From positions 1-19,585 of the forward strand of contig DJSP01000032.1 in NCBI GenBank assembly GCA_002438065.1: 19,585 nt of DNA. The letters run 5' to 3'. Below the pieces are notes generated by a model that was given only the letters and a program-made list of their open reading frames with translations, did no database searches and had not been told where the DNA came from. Both the position numbers and the translations under genes were made by a program. Shown here piece by piece: positions 1-9,022 of the stretch. This DNA comes from Caryophanales bacterium UBA6331. GTDB lineage: Bacteria; Bacillota_I; Bacilli_A; RF39; UBA660. How positions within the stretch are numbered: the stretch's first letter is position 1; each line of letters opens with the position of its first letter.

Positions 1-2
1 TC

Positions 3-86
3 TGGGCTGTGAATAGTAACACATTTGAAAAACTTTATTTCTACAAATATTTATTCAGAACAATACTCACTTATTTTTCACTTTAA
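3..86 (+). other. possible 3' tail of a gene or mobile element cut by the window edge
   Basis: Frame 3 is open from the window edge for 27 codons and ends in TAA at 84-86. The peptide (WAVNSNTFEKLYFYKYL...) is not one I recognise, and an open stretch this short can occur by chance. The first 25 bases are less AT-rich than the rest of the leader and contain TGTG/CACA arms (9-24), so the edge of an insertion sequence is another possibility. Neither reading is well supported. Confidence 0.15.
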
Positions 87-246
87 ACATTGCGTATCAA
101 ATATGACATTCTAAATAACACTAGACTTTAATTAAAATTAATTAACATTTAATAACTATTAAAAGTATCTACAAATTAATTTATCTATAAATATTTATAA
201 AAAGAATACAACTAAAATTATAATATAAATTTAATAATAACTTTGT
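87..246. other. AT-rich intergenic leader with no gene seen
   Basis: This stretch is almost pure A/T with stops in all frames. I see no RNA gene, riboswitch or convincing repeat in it. It leads into the promoter of the M16 peptidase pair. Confidence 0.5.
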
Positions 247-265
247 TATAATCTATTTGAGGTGA
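244..265 (+). promoter_or_regulatory. extended -10 promoter and ribosome binding site of the M16 pair
   Basis: TGT directly precedes a perfect TATAAT at 247-252, which makes an extended -10. No good -35 lies 17 bp upstream. The Shine-Dalgarno GAGGTGA (259-265) follows closely and sits 6 bases before a TTG at 272, so TTG is the likely start. The transcription start would fall around 259, giving a very short leader. Confidence 0.5.
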
Positions 266-271
266 CCAAAA

Positions 272-1522
272 TTGAAAATAAACATACAAAAAAATCCCTA
301 TATTTTAAATAATAAAGACTTTAGAACAATCCAAATTCATGTAATGTTTCCTATAAAAATCAAAAAAGAAAATTTAGCATACATTAATATTCTTCCTAAC
401 ATGTTACAATTCATGAATAATAAATATCCTTCCGAAGATAAATTCTTACTTGCTAATAAAAAATTATATATTTTAAATAATCAATGTGGATACTCTAGAA
501 TTGGATTAAATGGATTCTTTACATTTGATATGATTATTCCAGATACTAATTCTCTTAAAGAAAATTTATTAGAAAAACAATTTAGCTTATTTAGTGAAAT
601 GATTTATAATCCTTTAATAGAAAATGATTGTTTTACTTCATTTGAACTAGAAAAAGAAAAGAAAAATATCCTTTTTGATATTGATAATTCATTAAAAAAT
701 ATTGGTACATATCAAAATTTAAGACTTAAAGAAATCATTGATGAAGATAATATATTATCATTAAATCTTACTAGAAATACTGATTTAATTGAAAAAGTAA
801 CACCTAGTAATTTATATTAATATTATAAAAAAATTATTATTGATAATTCCCCTATCATATTTGTAATGGGTAATGTTGATGAAAATAAAATAAATAAATT
901 ATGTAATAAATATTTATATAAGAATTTTAAAAATAAAGAAATTAACATTAAGCTTGATCATTTTATGAATACAAGAGATAAAATTTTAGAAGTCACAGAA
1001 AATAGTTCTTTTAACAATTCATGTTTATCTATTGTATATAAAGTAAAGGATGCAAATGAATTTGACTATATTTATTTAAATTATGTAAGAGACATATTAA
1101 CATCTATTTCTTTAGGATTACTTAGTAAAACCTTAAGAGAAGATTTAGAAATTGTTTATTCAGTAAAAGTACAACCATATTCTCGTTATGGATTATTAGA
1201 AATTAAAGCATTTATTAATAAAAATAATATGGAACTTGCCAAAAATAAAATTATAGAAATAGTTGATAGTTTAAAAAATCCTGAAGTATTTAAAGATGAA
1301 TTAAATAATTTAATTGAAAGGCAAAGATTAGATGTTATTGAAAAGAAAGATAATAAATTTATTATTTTTGATGACTACATTTCTAGTACTTTAAATATAG
1401 ATGACACACTTGAAGAATACTATGAAAAATATAAATATATTAGTTGTGAAGATATAAGTAATTTCGTAAATAGATTAGTACTAGATACAATATATTTTTT
1501 AAAGGAGAAAGATCATGAATAA
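272..1522 (+). pseudogene. ymfF: YmfF-like M16 (insulinase) family protein, interrupted by an in-frame TAA
   Basis: Two open segments, 272-817 and 821-1522, lie in the same frame and are separated only by TAA at 818-820. Read through, they give about 416 residues, close to the usual length of this family. The start is TTG 272 after GAGGTGA. The N-terminal half has the M16 fold pattern but no HxxEH zinc motif, as is usual for the inactive YmfF partner of the YmfF/YmfH pair. The C-terminal half contains the family segment around LREDLEIVYSV. At the lesion the text reads ...SNLY-stop-YYKKIIID..., where related proteins carry a polar residue such as Gln or Glu, so CAA or GAA to TAA is the simplest history. 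The gene overlaps the YmfH-like gene by 8 nt, the usual arrangement for this pair. NCBI product names link the pair to EF-P 5-aminopentanol modification, but its role is poorly defined. A sequencing error or readthrough cannot be excluded. Confidence 0.75.
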
Positions 1523-2752
1523 TATAGAAACAGTTACTTTAGATAATGGTTTAAGAATATTTTTATATAAAAATGAAAGAAGACATAAAACATTTTTTAC
1601 TTATATAACTTTAGGTGGAGGCCAAAGAAAAAACTTTATTCTTGATGGAACTAAATATCATTTAAATGATGGTATTGCTCACATATTAGAACATTATATA
1701 GTTGAATGTAATAATAATGGGAATTTTATAAAAAAATTAGGTAAAATGCAGATGGGTGCGAACGCTGAAACAAGTGATAGATATACCGAATACTACTTTC
1801 AAGCAGTTGAAAATATTGACATTGGAATTAAAACAATCCTTGATGCAGTCAATAATGTTAAGTTTAACGAAAAAAATCTTAATAAATTAAAAAACCTATT
1901 ATTCAAGAAATAAGAAATAGAATGGATAATAAATTTTATCATTTAAATAAAATGGTTATGAATGATGTATTTGGTGAAGAAAATTATATTGATGTTGGTG
2001 GAAATATTGATGATATAGAAAATGCTACTATAGAAGAACTTGAGGTGCTTTACAATGCTTGTTATAAACCAGATAATCAAATTATAGTAATTGCTGGTAA
2101 TTTTAATAAAGAAAATGTTATTAATATCATAAAAGACTATTTTATGAATTTAAAAAAAGAGAATCATCATGTTGAAATAATTAAAAATAATTATGTAGAT
2201 TCTGTATTAAAGAAAAAAGATGTATTAAAGTTTCCAACTCCTAAAGAATATAGAGAAATTGCGTTTAAAGTTAACTGTAGTAAATTTACAAATAAAGAAA
2301 TATTAGATCTTGAATCATATATATTATGTTTTTTTAGTACATTTTTTGGAGTAACTTCAACGCTCTATAAAGAATTAATTAAGAAAAATATCATCACTGA
2401 TATAATGAATTGTGATATGAGAAAAGTAGATAACTACTTTCTTATAACTATTGGCAACTACACAACAAATGGAGATATTTTATCTAAAAAAATTATTAAC
2501 ACTATTAAATCTATGAATAAATTTAATACTACAATATTTAATTTAAAAAAGAAAGAATTTATATTAAAACTAATATTAAGAGATGAAAATATATTTAAAA
2601 TGATTAATCCATTTATTACTAACGTAATTAATTATGATTATCCTTATATTGATAAAATAGAAGATGTTTACAATTTAACATATGAGAAATATGTTGATAC
2701 AATTAAAAGTCTTGATTTTAGTAATTATACTGATATAAGTATCATAAATTAA
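1515..2752 (+). pseudogene. ymfH: YmfH-like M16 zinc peptidase, broken by a one-base frameshift
   Basis: The start ATG 1515 follows GGAG at 1504-1507. The first segment (to the stop at 1911) carries the inverted zinc motif HILEH at residues 56-60, so this was the catalytic member of the pair. The rest of the protein continues in another frame through 2752. The two frames join cleanly if one A is added to the A6 run at 1889-1894: the text becomes NKLKKPIIQEIRNRMDNKF. With that base restored the gene is 1239 nt, coding for 412 residues, which is normal for the family. The expected third zinc ligand, the Glu in IIQEI (about residue 132, roughly 72 residues after HILEH), lies beyond the shift. 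The truncated product would therefore lack a complete metal site. The alternatives are a homopolymer sequencing error or transcriptional slippage at the A-run. The following hairpin serves as terminator. Confidence 0.75.
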
Positions 2753-2753
2753 T

Positions 2754-2780
2754 AAAGAAGAACACAAAAGTTCTTCTTTT
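2754..2780 (+). terminator. rho-independent terminator after the M16 pair
   Basis: AAAGAAGAAC (2754-2763) pairs with GTTCTTCTTT (2770-2779) around the loop ACAAAA, followed by a short T-run. It begins 1 bp past the stop codon. The stem is A/T-rich and the T-run short. The stem's own A-run could let it work in the opposite direction too. Confidence 0.6.
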
Positions 2781-2871
2781 AATATGCATTTTCCTTGTTG
2801 TTTTAACTATTATAAACACCTATTTAATTCTTTTTCTAATTTAAGAAATAATTCTATATTTATATTCATAT

Positions 2872-3031
2872 AAAGTTTATTACATCGGCCGATACGATTG
2901 CTTTAATTCCAGCATTGTTTAACATATTTACGTTCTTTTAAATAATTTTAATCTTTATGAATTGCAAATGTATTATCAAAATCAAAAATAACAACTTTAA
3001 TTTTATTTAAATTCAATTCGTTTGTTTCCAT
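2872..3031 (-). pseudogene. HAD-family phosphatase remnant
   Basis: Reading the minus strand from ATG 3031 gives 27 residues (METNELNLNKIKVVIFDFDN...) with the HAD motif I nucleophile block FDFDNT (DxDxT), then TAA at 2948-2950. The frame continues NYLKER after the stop, which looks like the natural continuation. A second patch in another frame, LNNAGIKAIVSADV, resembles the Gly-Ile-Lys-...-Val-Ser strand of HAD motif II. Nothing after it is coherent, and the usual HAD length of about 200 residues is missing. This is a heavily deleted gene with at least one nonsense codon and one frameshift. The family call rests on the short motifs. Confidence 0.6.
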
Positions 3032-3064
3032 TTATGCCTTATTTCAATATTAATTAATATAGCT

Positions 3065-3685
3065 TTAAAATTTAGTTTCAACAAAATACCAATTATTTTC
3101 TATTTCTTTAAGATAGACAATATCATAAAAATAATTATCATCTGCTATCGTTTTAATTCCATCAGATGAATACACTAACATACTTGATTCGTCACCAATC
3201 ATTAAACCTTTATAGAACCAAAAACACACAGTAAATTCATCATTAATTTTATTAACTTTTATATTTTTAGTTATTGATAATTTTTTATATTTTTCATCTA
3301 ATTCTACATAATCATCAGTATTTATATTTTCTAATTGGCCCGATTCAATTTTATTAATTACCTCAGTATATTTATCATGATTATTTTTAAAATCAAATTT
3401 TGCTTTTTCTTCATCAAATGGAAAGAAAACATATAAGATTGAAAAAAATAACAATAATACAAAAGTCATAACATATACATTATTTCTAGTTTTAATAAAT
3501 TCATTTAAACTATTTGCTAATAAAAATAAAGTACCTAAATAAGAAAATATAATTATTATACAAAATATGACTGGGCCTAAGACAAAACTCAAAGAAAAAT
3601 AGTTAGAATACCATCTACAAAGAAATATTATTAATATAGGAAATATTCCAATAATCAATGGTTTATATTTGATAATTTTTTTCAT
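3065..3685 (-). CDS. small membrane protein, function unknown
   Basis: The product is 206 residues with three hydrophobic segments (about residues 9-26, 34-60 and 72-93), then a soluble C-terminal half of about 110 residues that is probably outside or at the membrane face. I recognise no family. I chose ATG 3685 over a longer reading from 3736 because AGGAG (3693-3697) sits 7 nt ahead of it, and because the longer form would overlap the ATPase gene further. Even so, the start lies inside the last 23 bp of the upstream P-type ATPase gene, so the two are translated from one transcript and are probably coupled. A role linked to the ATPase, as accessory subunit or in ion homeostasis, is a guess from position only. 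Confidence 0.75.
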   Translation of the reverse strand: MKKIIKYKPLIIGIFPILIIFLCRWYSNYFSLSFVLGPVIFCIIIIFSYLGTLFLLANSLNEFIKTRNNVYVMTFVLLLFFSILYVFFPFDEEKAKFDFKNNHDKYTEVINKIESGQLENINTDDYVELDEKYKKLSITKNIKVNKINDEFTVCFWFYKGLMIGDESSMLVYSSDGIKTIADDNYFYDIVYLKEIENNWYFVETKF

Positions 3686-5993
3686 TAAAAAACTCCTTTC
3701 CCTTATTAAATAATAATAAAGTTTCTCTTGCAACAACTATTTCAAACAAAGCAAACATTGTAACCAAAATAGATGCTTTTAATGATATTGATTTAATATT
3801 AAAAAATTCAGGTATCATATTTATAGTAATAATCATTCCCAATATACATCCAACAAACACAATCGTTCTATACTTATTTAAAGGTTTAGCACATTTATAT
3901 AAAATTATAAATCCACCAGTAAAAAATAAGTAACTACAAGCAGTTGTTAAATCATTAGAATTAATATCAAATATAACTGAACATTTAACCATACAAACAA
4001 TTGCTAAAAAAGAAATAATTGCAGATGGTAAAGATTTTAGTAAAATATTTTTCCAAAATTCATCATTTTGTTGTTTCTTCTGATTTTCTTCAAAAGTTAA
4101 GAAAAATGCCGGTATTCCAATAGTAAATGCACTTCCAAGCGATACTTGATTAGGCTCTAAAGGGTAAGCAATGGTTGAAATAATTGCATAAATTGAAAGC
4201 AACAACGAAAATATATGTTTATAAGTAAACAATGATGCCGATCTAGTTATATTATTTATATTTTTTCTTCCTTCATAAACAATATTTCTCATATTTCCAA
4301 AATCAGAATCAAGAAGAACAACTTGGGCAGCTTCCCTCGCCGCATCCGATCCATTTCCCATAGCAACTGAACAATCTGCCTCTTTCATAGCTAATATATC
4401 ATTTACTCCATCACCAGTCATAGCAACTTTTAATCCACTTTCTTTTAGCAATTTAATAATTTCTCTCTTTTGTTCAGGGCTGACTCTTCCAAATATTTTA
4501 TATTTATCAACTGCATTTTTTAGTTCTTCTCTCGTTTTTATTAAACTACAATCAACAAATAAATCAAAATTTTTAATTTCAACCTCTTTAGCAATCCTAG
4601 AAACCGTTACAGGATTATCACCAGAAATAACTCTTATCTCAACTTCTCTATCATTAAAGAATTTGATAATTTCCTTCGCGTTCTTTCTAATTTCATTTTT
4701 TAAGCTTATAAATAATATTGGTGTGCACTTGCTATTTTCTTCTTTTATGAGCACTATAACTCTCTCGCCATTAATTGTTCTATTATTAATTAAATGATTA
4801 TATTTTTTATCAAGAAGTATTTCAGGAGCACCTAATTTATAAATTATTTTTTTATCAATTTTAATATATGAATATTTATTTTTTGAATTAAAATTTTCAT
4901 ATTCAAGCATATTTAATTTTTGTTTACTAATATTTTTTAAATAATCTCTTAAAGCATTTATCGTAGCATTATTATCATTTATCGAATTAACGTAATTAGC
5001 AAGTTCTAATATTTTTTTATCCTTTTTCTTATCTAAATAACTAACTTCATTTTCATCAAAAATATCTATAACATCCATCTCATTAGTCGTAATTGTACCT
5101 GTTTTATCAATACATAAAACATCAATTCTAGCTAAACTTTCAATACTTTTCATATCATGTAGTAAAACATTTTTCTCAGCTAGCCTCATGGCACTAAGTG
5201 CAAGAGCAACAGTGGTTAATAAATATAGTCCTTCAGGAATCATACCTATTAATGCTGACACCATTCTAACGACACTTTCACTATAACTGAATTTATTAAC
5301 AAAATATGATTCACCAAATAAAAATAAACCAATCGGAATAATAGCAATTCCTGCAACAAGTACAATTCTATCAATTGCTTTAATCATTTCCGTTTTACTT
5401 TCTTTAATCTTTTTGGATTCTTTCATTATTTTAGAAGAATATGATTCTTCACCAACATTTGTTAATTTAACTATGGCACTACCAGACACAACAAAACTAC
5501 CAGATAATAAATTTGAATCAACTATTTTTTCTCTTTCATCTTGTTCACCAGTTAATAAAGATTCATTAACAAAAAGTTTACCTTGAACAAGTATTCCATC
5601 GGCAGGAACTTGATTTCCACTCGATAATTTTACATAATCTCCCTCAACTAATTCATCAGAATACACTATTGTTTCTTTACTATTTCTAATAACACTATAC
5701 TTGCACTTATCTAAAAGAGATAATTTATCTAATACCATCTTAGATCTAATTTGTTGAAAATTACCTATTAATACATTTATTGTTACTACTATTAAAAAAG
5801 TTAAATTTCGGAATGCTCCTGCAAAAATTACTAAAATAGCAAGTATCATAAAAATCACATTAAAATAAGTAAAAATATTCTTTTTAATAATAGTGGATAT
5901 ACTTTCACTTGTCTCAAAATTTATCTTATTAACTTTACCAAGTGCAATTTTTTCTTCTACCTCTCTATTTGTTAATCCATTAATTTTTATCAT
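3663..5993 (-). CDS. P-type cation-transporting ATPase (P2-like, possibly Ca2+)
   Basis: The 776-residue protein has all P-type ATPase landmarks in order: N-terminal membrane pair (about 38-80), actuator loop with TGE (148-150), M3-M4 with PEGL (253-256), phosphorylation motif DKTGT with Asp296, a rather short nucleotide-binding domain, TGDGVND (526-532), and six C-terminal membrane segments. The M4 sequence (IPEGLYLLTT) and the M6 region (IGIPAFFLTFE) resemble the CtpE-like branch of P2 ATPases, for which Ca2+ transport has been reported. The ion itself cannot be read from the sequence. There is no N-terminal heavy-metal domain and no CPC motif, so a copper or zinc P1B pump is excluded. ATG 5993 has only a weak GAGAG about 14 nt ahead. 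It overlaps the downstream small membrane-protein gene by 23 bp. The gene appears intact. Confidence 0.9.
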   Translation of the reverse strand: MIKINGLTNREVEEKIALGKVNKINFETSESISTIIKKNIFTYFNVIFMILAILVIFAGAFRNLTFLIVVTINVLIGNFQQIRSKMVLDKLSLLDKCKYSVIRNSKETIVYSDELVEGDYVKLSSGNQVPADGILVQGKLFVNESLLTGEQDEREKIVDSNLLSGSFVVSGSAIVKLTNVGEESYSSKIMKESKKIKESKTEMIKAIDRIVLVAGIAIIPIGLFLFGESYFVNKFSYSESVVRMVSALIGMIPEGLYLLTTVALALSAMRLAEKNVLLHDMKSIESLARIDVLCIDKTGTITTNEMDVIDIFDENEVSYLDKKKDKKILELANYVNSINDNNATINALRDYLKNISKQKLNMLEYENFNSKNKYSYIKIDKKIIYKLGAPEILLDKKYNHLINNRTINGERVIVLIKEENSKCTPILFISLKNEIRKNAKEIIKFFNDREVEIRVISGDNPVTVSRIAKEVEIKNFDLFVDCSLIKTREELKNAVDKYKIFGRVSPEQKREIIKLLKESGLKVAMTGDGVNDILAMKEADCSVAMGNGSDAAREAAQVVLLDSDFGNMRNIVYEGRKNINNITRSASLFTYKHIFSLLLSIYAIISTIAYPLEPNQVSLGSAFTIGIPAFFLTFEENQKKQQNDEFWKNILLKSLPSAIISFLAIVCMVKCSVIFDINSNDLTTACSYLFFTGGFIILYKCAKPLNKYRTIVFVGCILGMIITINMIPEFFNIKSISLKASILVTMFALFEIVVARETLLLFNKGKEFFNEKNYQI

Positions 5994-6062
5994 ATAAATA
6001 AAACAACTCTCTTCAATATTATCAATATAATTGTATCAAATTTTTATCAAAAAGTATTTATA

Positions 6063-6690
6063 TTAATCTTTAGTTTCTACTTTTTCTACATCATTTATAT
6101 ACTTATAATTTAAAGAATTATTTTTAGATATAGCTGATTTTTTAGTCTCTTTTTCATATAACGTTCTTGTTCCTTTAGCAATACTACCACCGCGTTTCGC
6201 AACCTTCAAATTCTCTTTCAATCCATGAGGTCTTTCTTCTTTTGCAATATCTCTTGTTGCAATCTCACTAATGTTAGTTAAAGCAACTTCTATATCAGTC
6301 ATATTATCTCTTAGAGATTCTTTTCGGAGTCCTTTATAATCTTTATATTCATTTGCTTTCATGCCAGACCATTCTTTATAAATCTCATTTGTAAGCATAG
6401 CAAACTCATAAGGTTTGTTTATTCCTCCTTCTTTCCAAATATCAGTTAATTTAAACCTATTCACAATTCCTGTAAGTCTTGCTTATATCCATTCATCAGA
6501 ATATCCCTTATTGCGATAAAACTCCACTGCTCTATTAACTGCTATTTCTGGATTAAATACCTCATCAATACGTTCACTTCCTAAAGAAGCAAGCCAAAGT
6601 TTAAACGGTTCAGCCTTAGGACTAGGCACCGATTAAATTAATCGCAAGATTCCTTTTGTATCTAACGTATCAGTTTTACGAAATTTCAAT
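6063..6690 (-). pseudogene. phage-type BRO/antirepressor family remnant with two in-frame TAA codons
   Basis: The last 133 codons (from 6464) are open and read as the C-terminal part of the BRO-N-containing 'phage antirepressor' family: ...RLTGIVNRFKLTDIWKEGG..., then ESLRDNMTD, GLKENLKVAKRGGSIAKGTR. Upstream, in the same frame, the protein continues as KTDTLDTKGILRLI-stop-SVPSPKAEPFKLWLASLG...SDEWI-stop-ARLTG. The stops are TAA at 6633-6635 and 6483-6485. In the family the first position is Gln (LIQS), and Gln is common at the second, so both fit CAA to TAA changes. Family resemblance fades near 6690, and the N-terminal DNA-binding BRO-N domain is mostly missing. This is a decayed prophage or mobile-element passenger. 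No other phage genes are adjacent. Confidence 0.75.
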
Positions 6691-6709
6691 ATTGTAATAA
6701 ATGATCAAA

Positions 6710-6740
6710 AAATAAAATAAAAACCACCTAAAAGTGATTT
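6710..6740 (-). terminator. rho-independent terminator of the acyltransferase gene
   Basis: In the minus-strand transcript AAAUCAC (6740-6734) pairs with GUGGUUU (6727-6721), including one U-G pair, around a 6-nt loop. A U-rich run (UUUUUAUUUU) follows. It begins directly after the stop codon at 6741-6743. Confidence 0.7.
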
Positions 6741-8939
6741 CTATTTAAATTTTTCATTAATTAATTCATTTAATCTTTGATTACCTTTTTCAGTTAAATG
6801 GATTCCATCTGCCATTAAATAATCTTTATGTTTTTGAATTTCCTGATAAAAATTAATTATATAAACATTTTTACCATTCAAACTATTTAAAGGTTTAACT
6901 GTTGAAATAATATATATTTCTCTTTCTTTACATAAATCAATTAATTCTTGATATTCCTTAACACTTATAATTGTTGAATTATCAAATCCAAATATAATTT
7001 TATTAGATAAAGTATTTTCACTAATTGTTTTTTCTATATCCTCTTTTAAATCTTTATAACTATAATTTAATTTAACCATAAATCTTGCATCTGAATAATT
7101 ATTTTGCAATTCATTAAAATCATAGAATAATAAATCATTTCCATAGAAAGATATTTTATTTCTTAATTCTTCTTGATGTTCTAAAATTAATGCTTGTTTC
7201 TTTTCTTTAAATTTATCTTTATATACATCAAATATCGCATTATATATTATATTAGTATATTCTTTTCTACCAGTTGGAGGTAAATGAATTCCGTCATAAT
7301 AGAACCAATCATCATGCCCATGCGACAAATCGTGCCAATTAATAATATGTAAATTATCATATTTAGTAGCTAGTTCATTTAAACTATCATTTACTTTTTC
7401 ATTATTTGTCGTGTTAAGCCAAAATACTATTTTATCACTTAAGATATTCATAATATTTTCTTTACAATTATTACCACAATCTCCATTAGTTCCTAAATGA
7501 AGTACTACTACTTCTCCTAACTTATTACTATTCTTTAAGTTAGATAGTATTGAAACTCCAGTTGTTAAAGCACGGGATTCTTTAGCATCAAAATAACTAT
7601 TAGGAAACATTTTTGTTATATTATTCATTGCTCCAAGCATAACAGAATCGCCAACAAATGTGATTGGTAGTTCTTTAACAAGTTCTTCATAATTGTCTGG
7701 ATTTTCCAACTTTTCTAATTCTTTATTCCAATCTTCTTCCTCTTGTTGTTGTTTTAATTCATAATCTTTTTGTTTTTCTTCCATTTCTTTTTCATTTTCC
7801 GCAAGTTGTGTTCTTAATTCTTCCATTTCTTTTTCATAAGACTTAGCACTAATATATCTGATCGCACCATATAACGAACCAGCAATAAATAATATTAATA
7901 ATAGCTCTTTTATATTTTTATGCTTCTTTTTTCTATTTAAAGCAAAATGAAGTAAAAATGAAATTAAAAGTACAATGGCTATAATAATAGGTGTTTTAAT
8001 TGTATGATTTATATTTAAATATTGAAAAGCATAAATAACAGGATATTGAACCAAATAAATTTCATATGTCATATTTGCAACACCTCTAATCAAATTATCG
8101 ATTTTACTTTCTTTATTGTAAGAAACAGCATAATCTATACATCTACAACTAACTATATTAATTAATACCATACTTATACTAAAATAAATAGAAGTTGCAG
8201 GTACAAATTTAAACATAATTATAATTATTGCTAAATATAAAGTATAAATAATATTTTTAAGTTTTTTATTTGTAACATCTAGAGTAAAAATGTTACCATA
8301 CTCATTATGTATATATCCGAGCATCATACCTATAAATAATGAAAATATCCTCGTAAATGTATTATAATAAGCATTCATTAAATTAGTTTTACTCATATTA
8401 TAAAATATTACAGCACCAATTACGCTTAACAAAAATGTGATAATAATTGGCAAATTCTTATTAATCTTTTCTTTTAACTTATTTAAAAACATAAATATAA
8501 ACGGAAACACCAAATCAAATTGCATAAGGATTGCTATATACCATAAATGCATGAAAGGCGAATCTATATGTCTAGCAAAATAATCTAAATTCGCATTTAT
8601 TTGCCAAAAATTATTATATCCAAGTAATACGGATGTAGTTTCATTCTTAATATTTAACCAATAAGTATTAGAAATATTAGAAACAACTGCAATAGATATA
8701 AAAGTAACAATTAATAAAGGGATATATATCTTTTTTATTTTTTTAAAATAAAATTCTATTAAAGAAAACTTATTATTTTTTAAATTTATAATAACTCCTA
8801 AATAACCACTTAATACAAAGAATGTACATACTGCCAAATATCCCCCACTCATATATCCTAAATGATAAAAAAGTATCGCAATTGCACAAACTATTCTTAA
8901 GATATCTAATTTTCTATAATAATTAGTTTTATTGTTCAT
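6741..8939 (-). CDS. OatA-type acyltransferase-3 fused to tandem SGNH-like domains
   Basis: The 732-residue protein starts with an acyltransferase-3 membrane domain (about 8-365, some ten membrane segments) with conserved His26 (FYHLGY) and His131 (FMHLWY). A charged, Glu/Lys/Gln-rich coiled coil follows (about 366-415). An SGNH hydrolase domain comes next (about 425-570), with GDS at 430-432 (nucleophile Ser432), GTNGD at 484-488 and DGIH at 549-552. This is the OatA/OafA architecture: the membrane part passes an acetyl group across the membrane, and the SGNH domain places it on a cell-surface polymer such as peptidoglycan. The substrate is unproven. Oddly, residues about 596-732 look like a second SGNH copy that ends in another DGIH (711-714) but has YGND where GDS belongs and no clear GTN block. 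ATG 8939 follows GAGGA at 9-nt spacing. Confidence 0.9.
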   Translation of the reverse strand: MNNKTNYYRKLDILRIVCAIAILFYHLGYMSGGYLAVCTFFVLSGYLGVIINLKNNKFSLIEFYFKKIKKIYIPLLIVTFISIAVVSNISNTYWLNIKNETTSVLLGYNNFWQINANLDYFARHIDSPFMHLWYIAILMQFDLVFPFIFMFLNKLKEKINKNLPIIITFLLSVIGAVIFYNMSKTNLMNAYYNTFTRIFSLFIGMMLGYIHNEYGNIFTLDVTNKKLKNIIYTLYLAIIIIMFKFVPATSIYFSISMVLINIVSCRCIDYAVSYNKESKIDNLIRGVANMTYEIYLVQYPVIYAFQYLNINHTIKTPIIIAIVLLISFLLHFALNRKKKHKNIKELLLILFIAGSLYGAIRYISAKSYEKEMEELRTQLAENEKEMEEKQKDYELKQQQEEEDWNKELEKLENPDNYEELVKELPITFVGDSVMLGAMNNITKMFPNSYFDAKESRALTTGVSILSNLKNSNKLGEVVVLHLGTNGDCGNNCKENIMNILSDKIVFWLNTTNNEKVNDSLNELATKYDNLHIINWHDLSHGHDDWFYYDGIHLPPTGRKEYTNIIYNAIFDVYKDKFKEKKQALILEHQEELRNKISFYGNDLLFYDFNELQNNYSDARFMVKLNYSYKDLKEDIEKTISENTLSNKIIFGFDNSTIISVKEYQELIDLCKEREIYIISTVKPLNSLNGKNVYIINFYQEIQKHKDYLMADGIHLTEKGNQRLNELINEKFK

Positions 8940-8977
8940 CTAACTTCATCCTCATATCTAACTCTATAACTATTTAT

Positions 8978-8983
8978 ATTATA
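8978..8983 (-). promoter_or_regulatory. -10 element upstream of the acyltransferase gene
   Basis: A perfect TATAAT on the minus strand lies 38 bp upstream of the ATG. No convincing -35 is seen at 16-18 bp. Confidence 0.4.
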
Positions 8984-9022
8984 CCTTATTTTTAAGACTT
9001 TTATTTAAAAAATTAACATCAA

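Noticed and set aside
3686..3736. Longer N-terminus for the small membrane protein starting at 3736
   Set aside because: The internal ATG at 3685 has a strong AGGAG at 7 nt, and the extension would lie entirely inside the ATPase gene.
6063..6464. The 133-codon frame as a complete stand-alone gene
   Set aside because: Family sequence continues in the same frame upstream across two TAA codons, so this is the tail of a larger broken gene.
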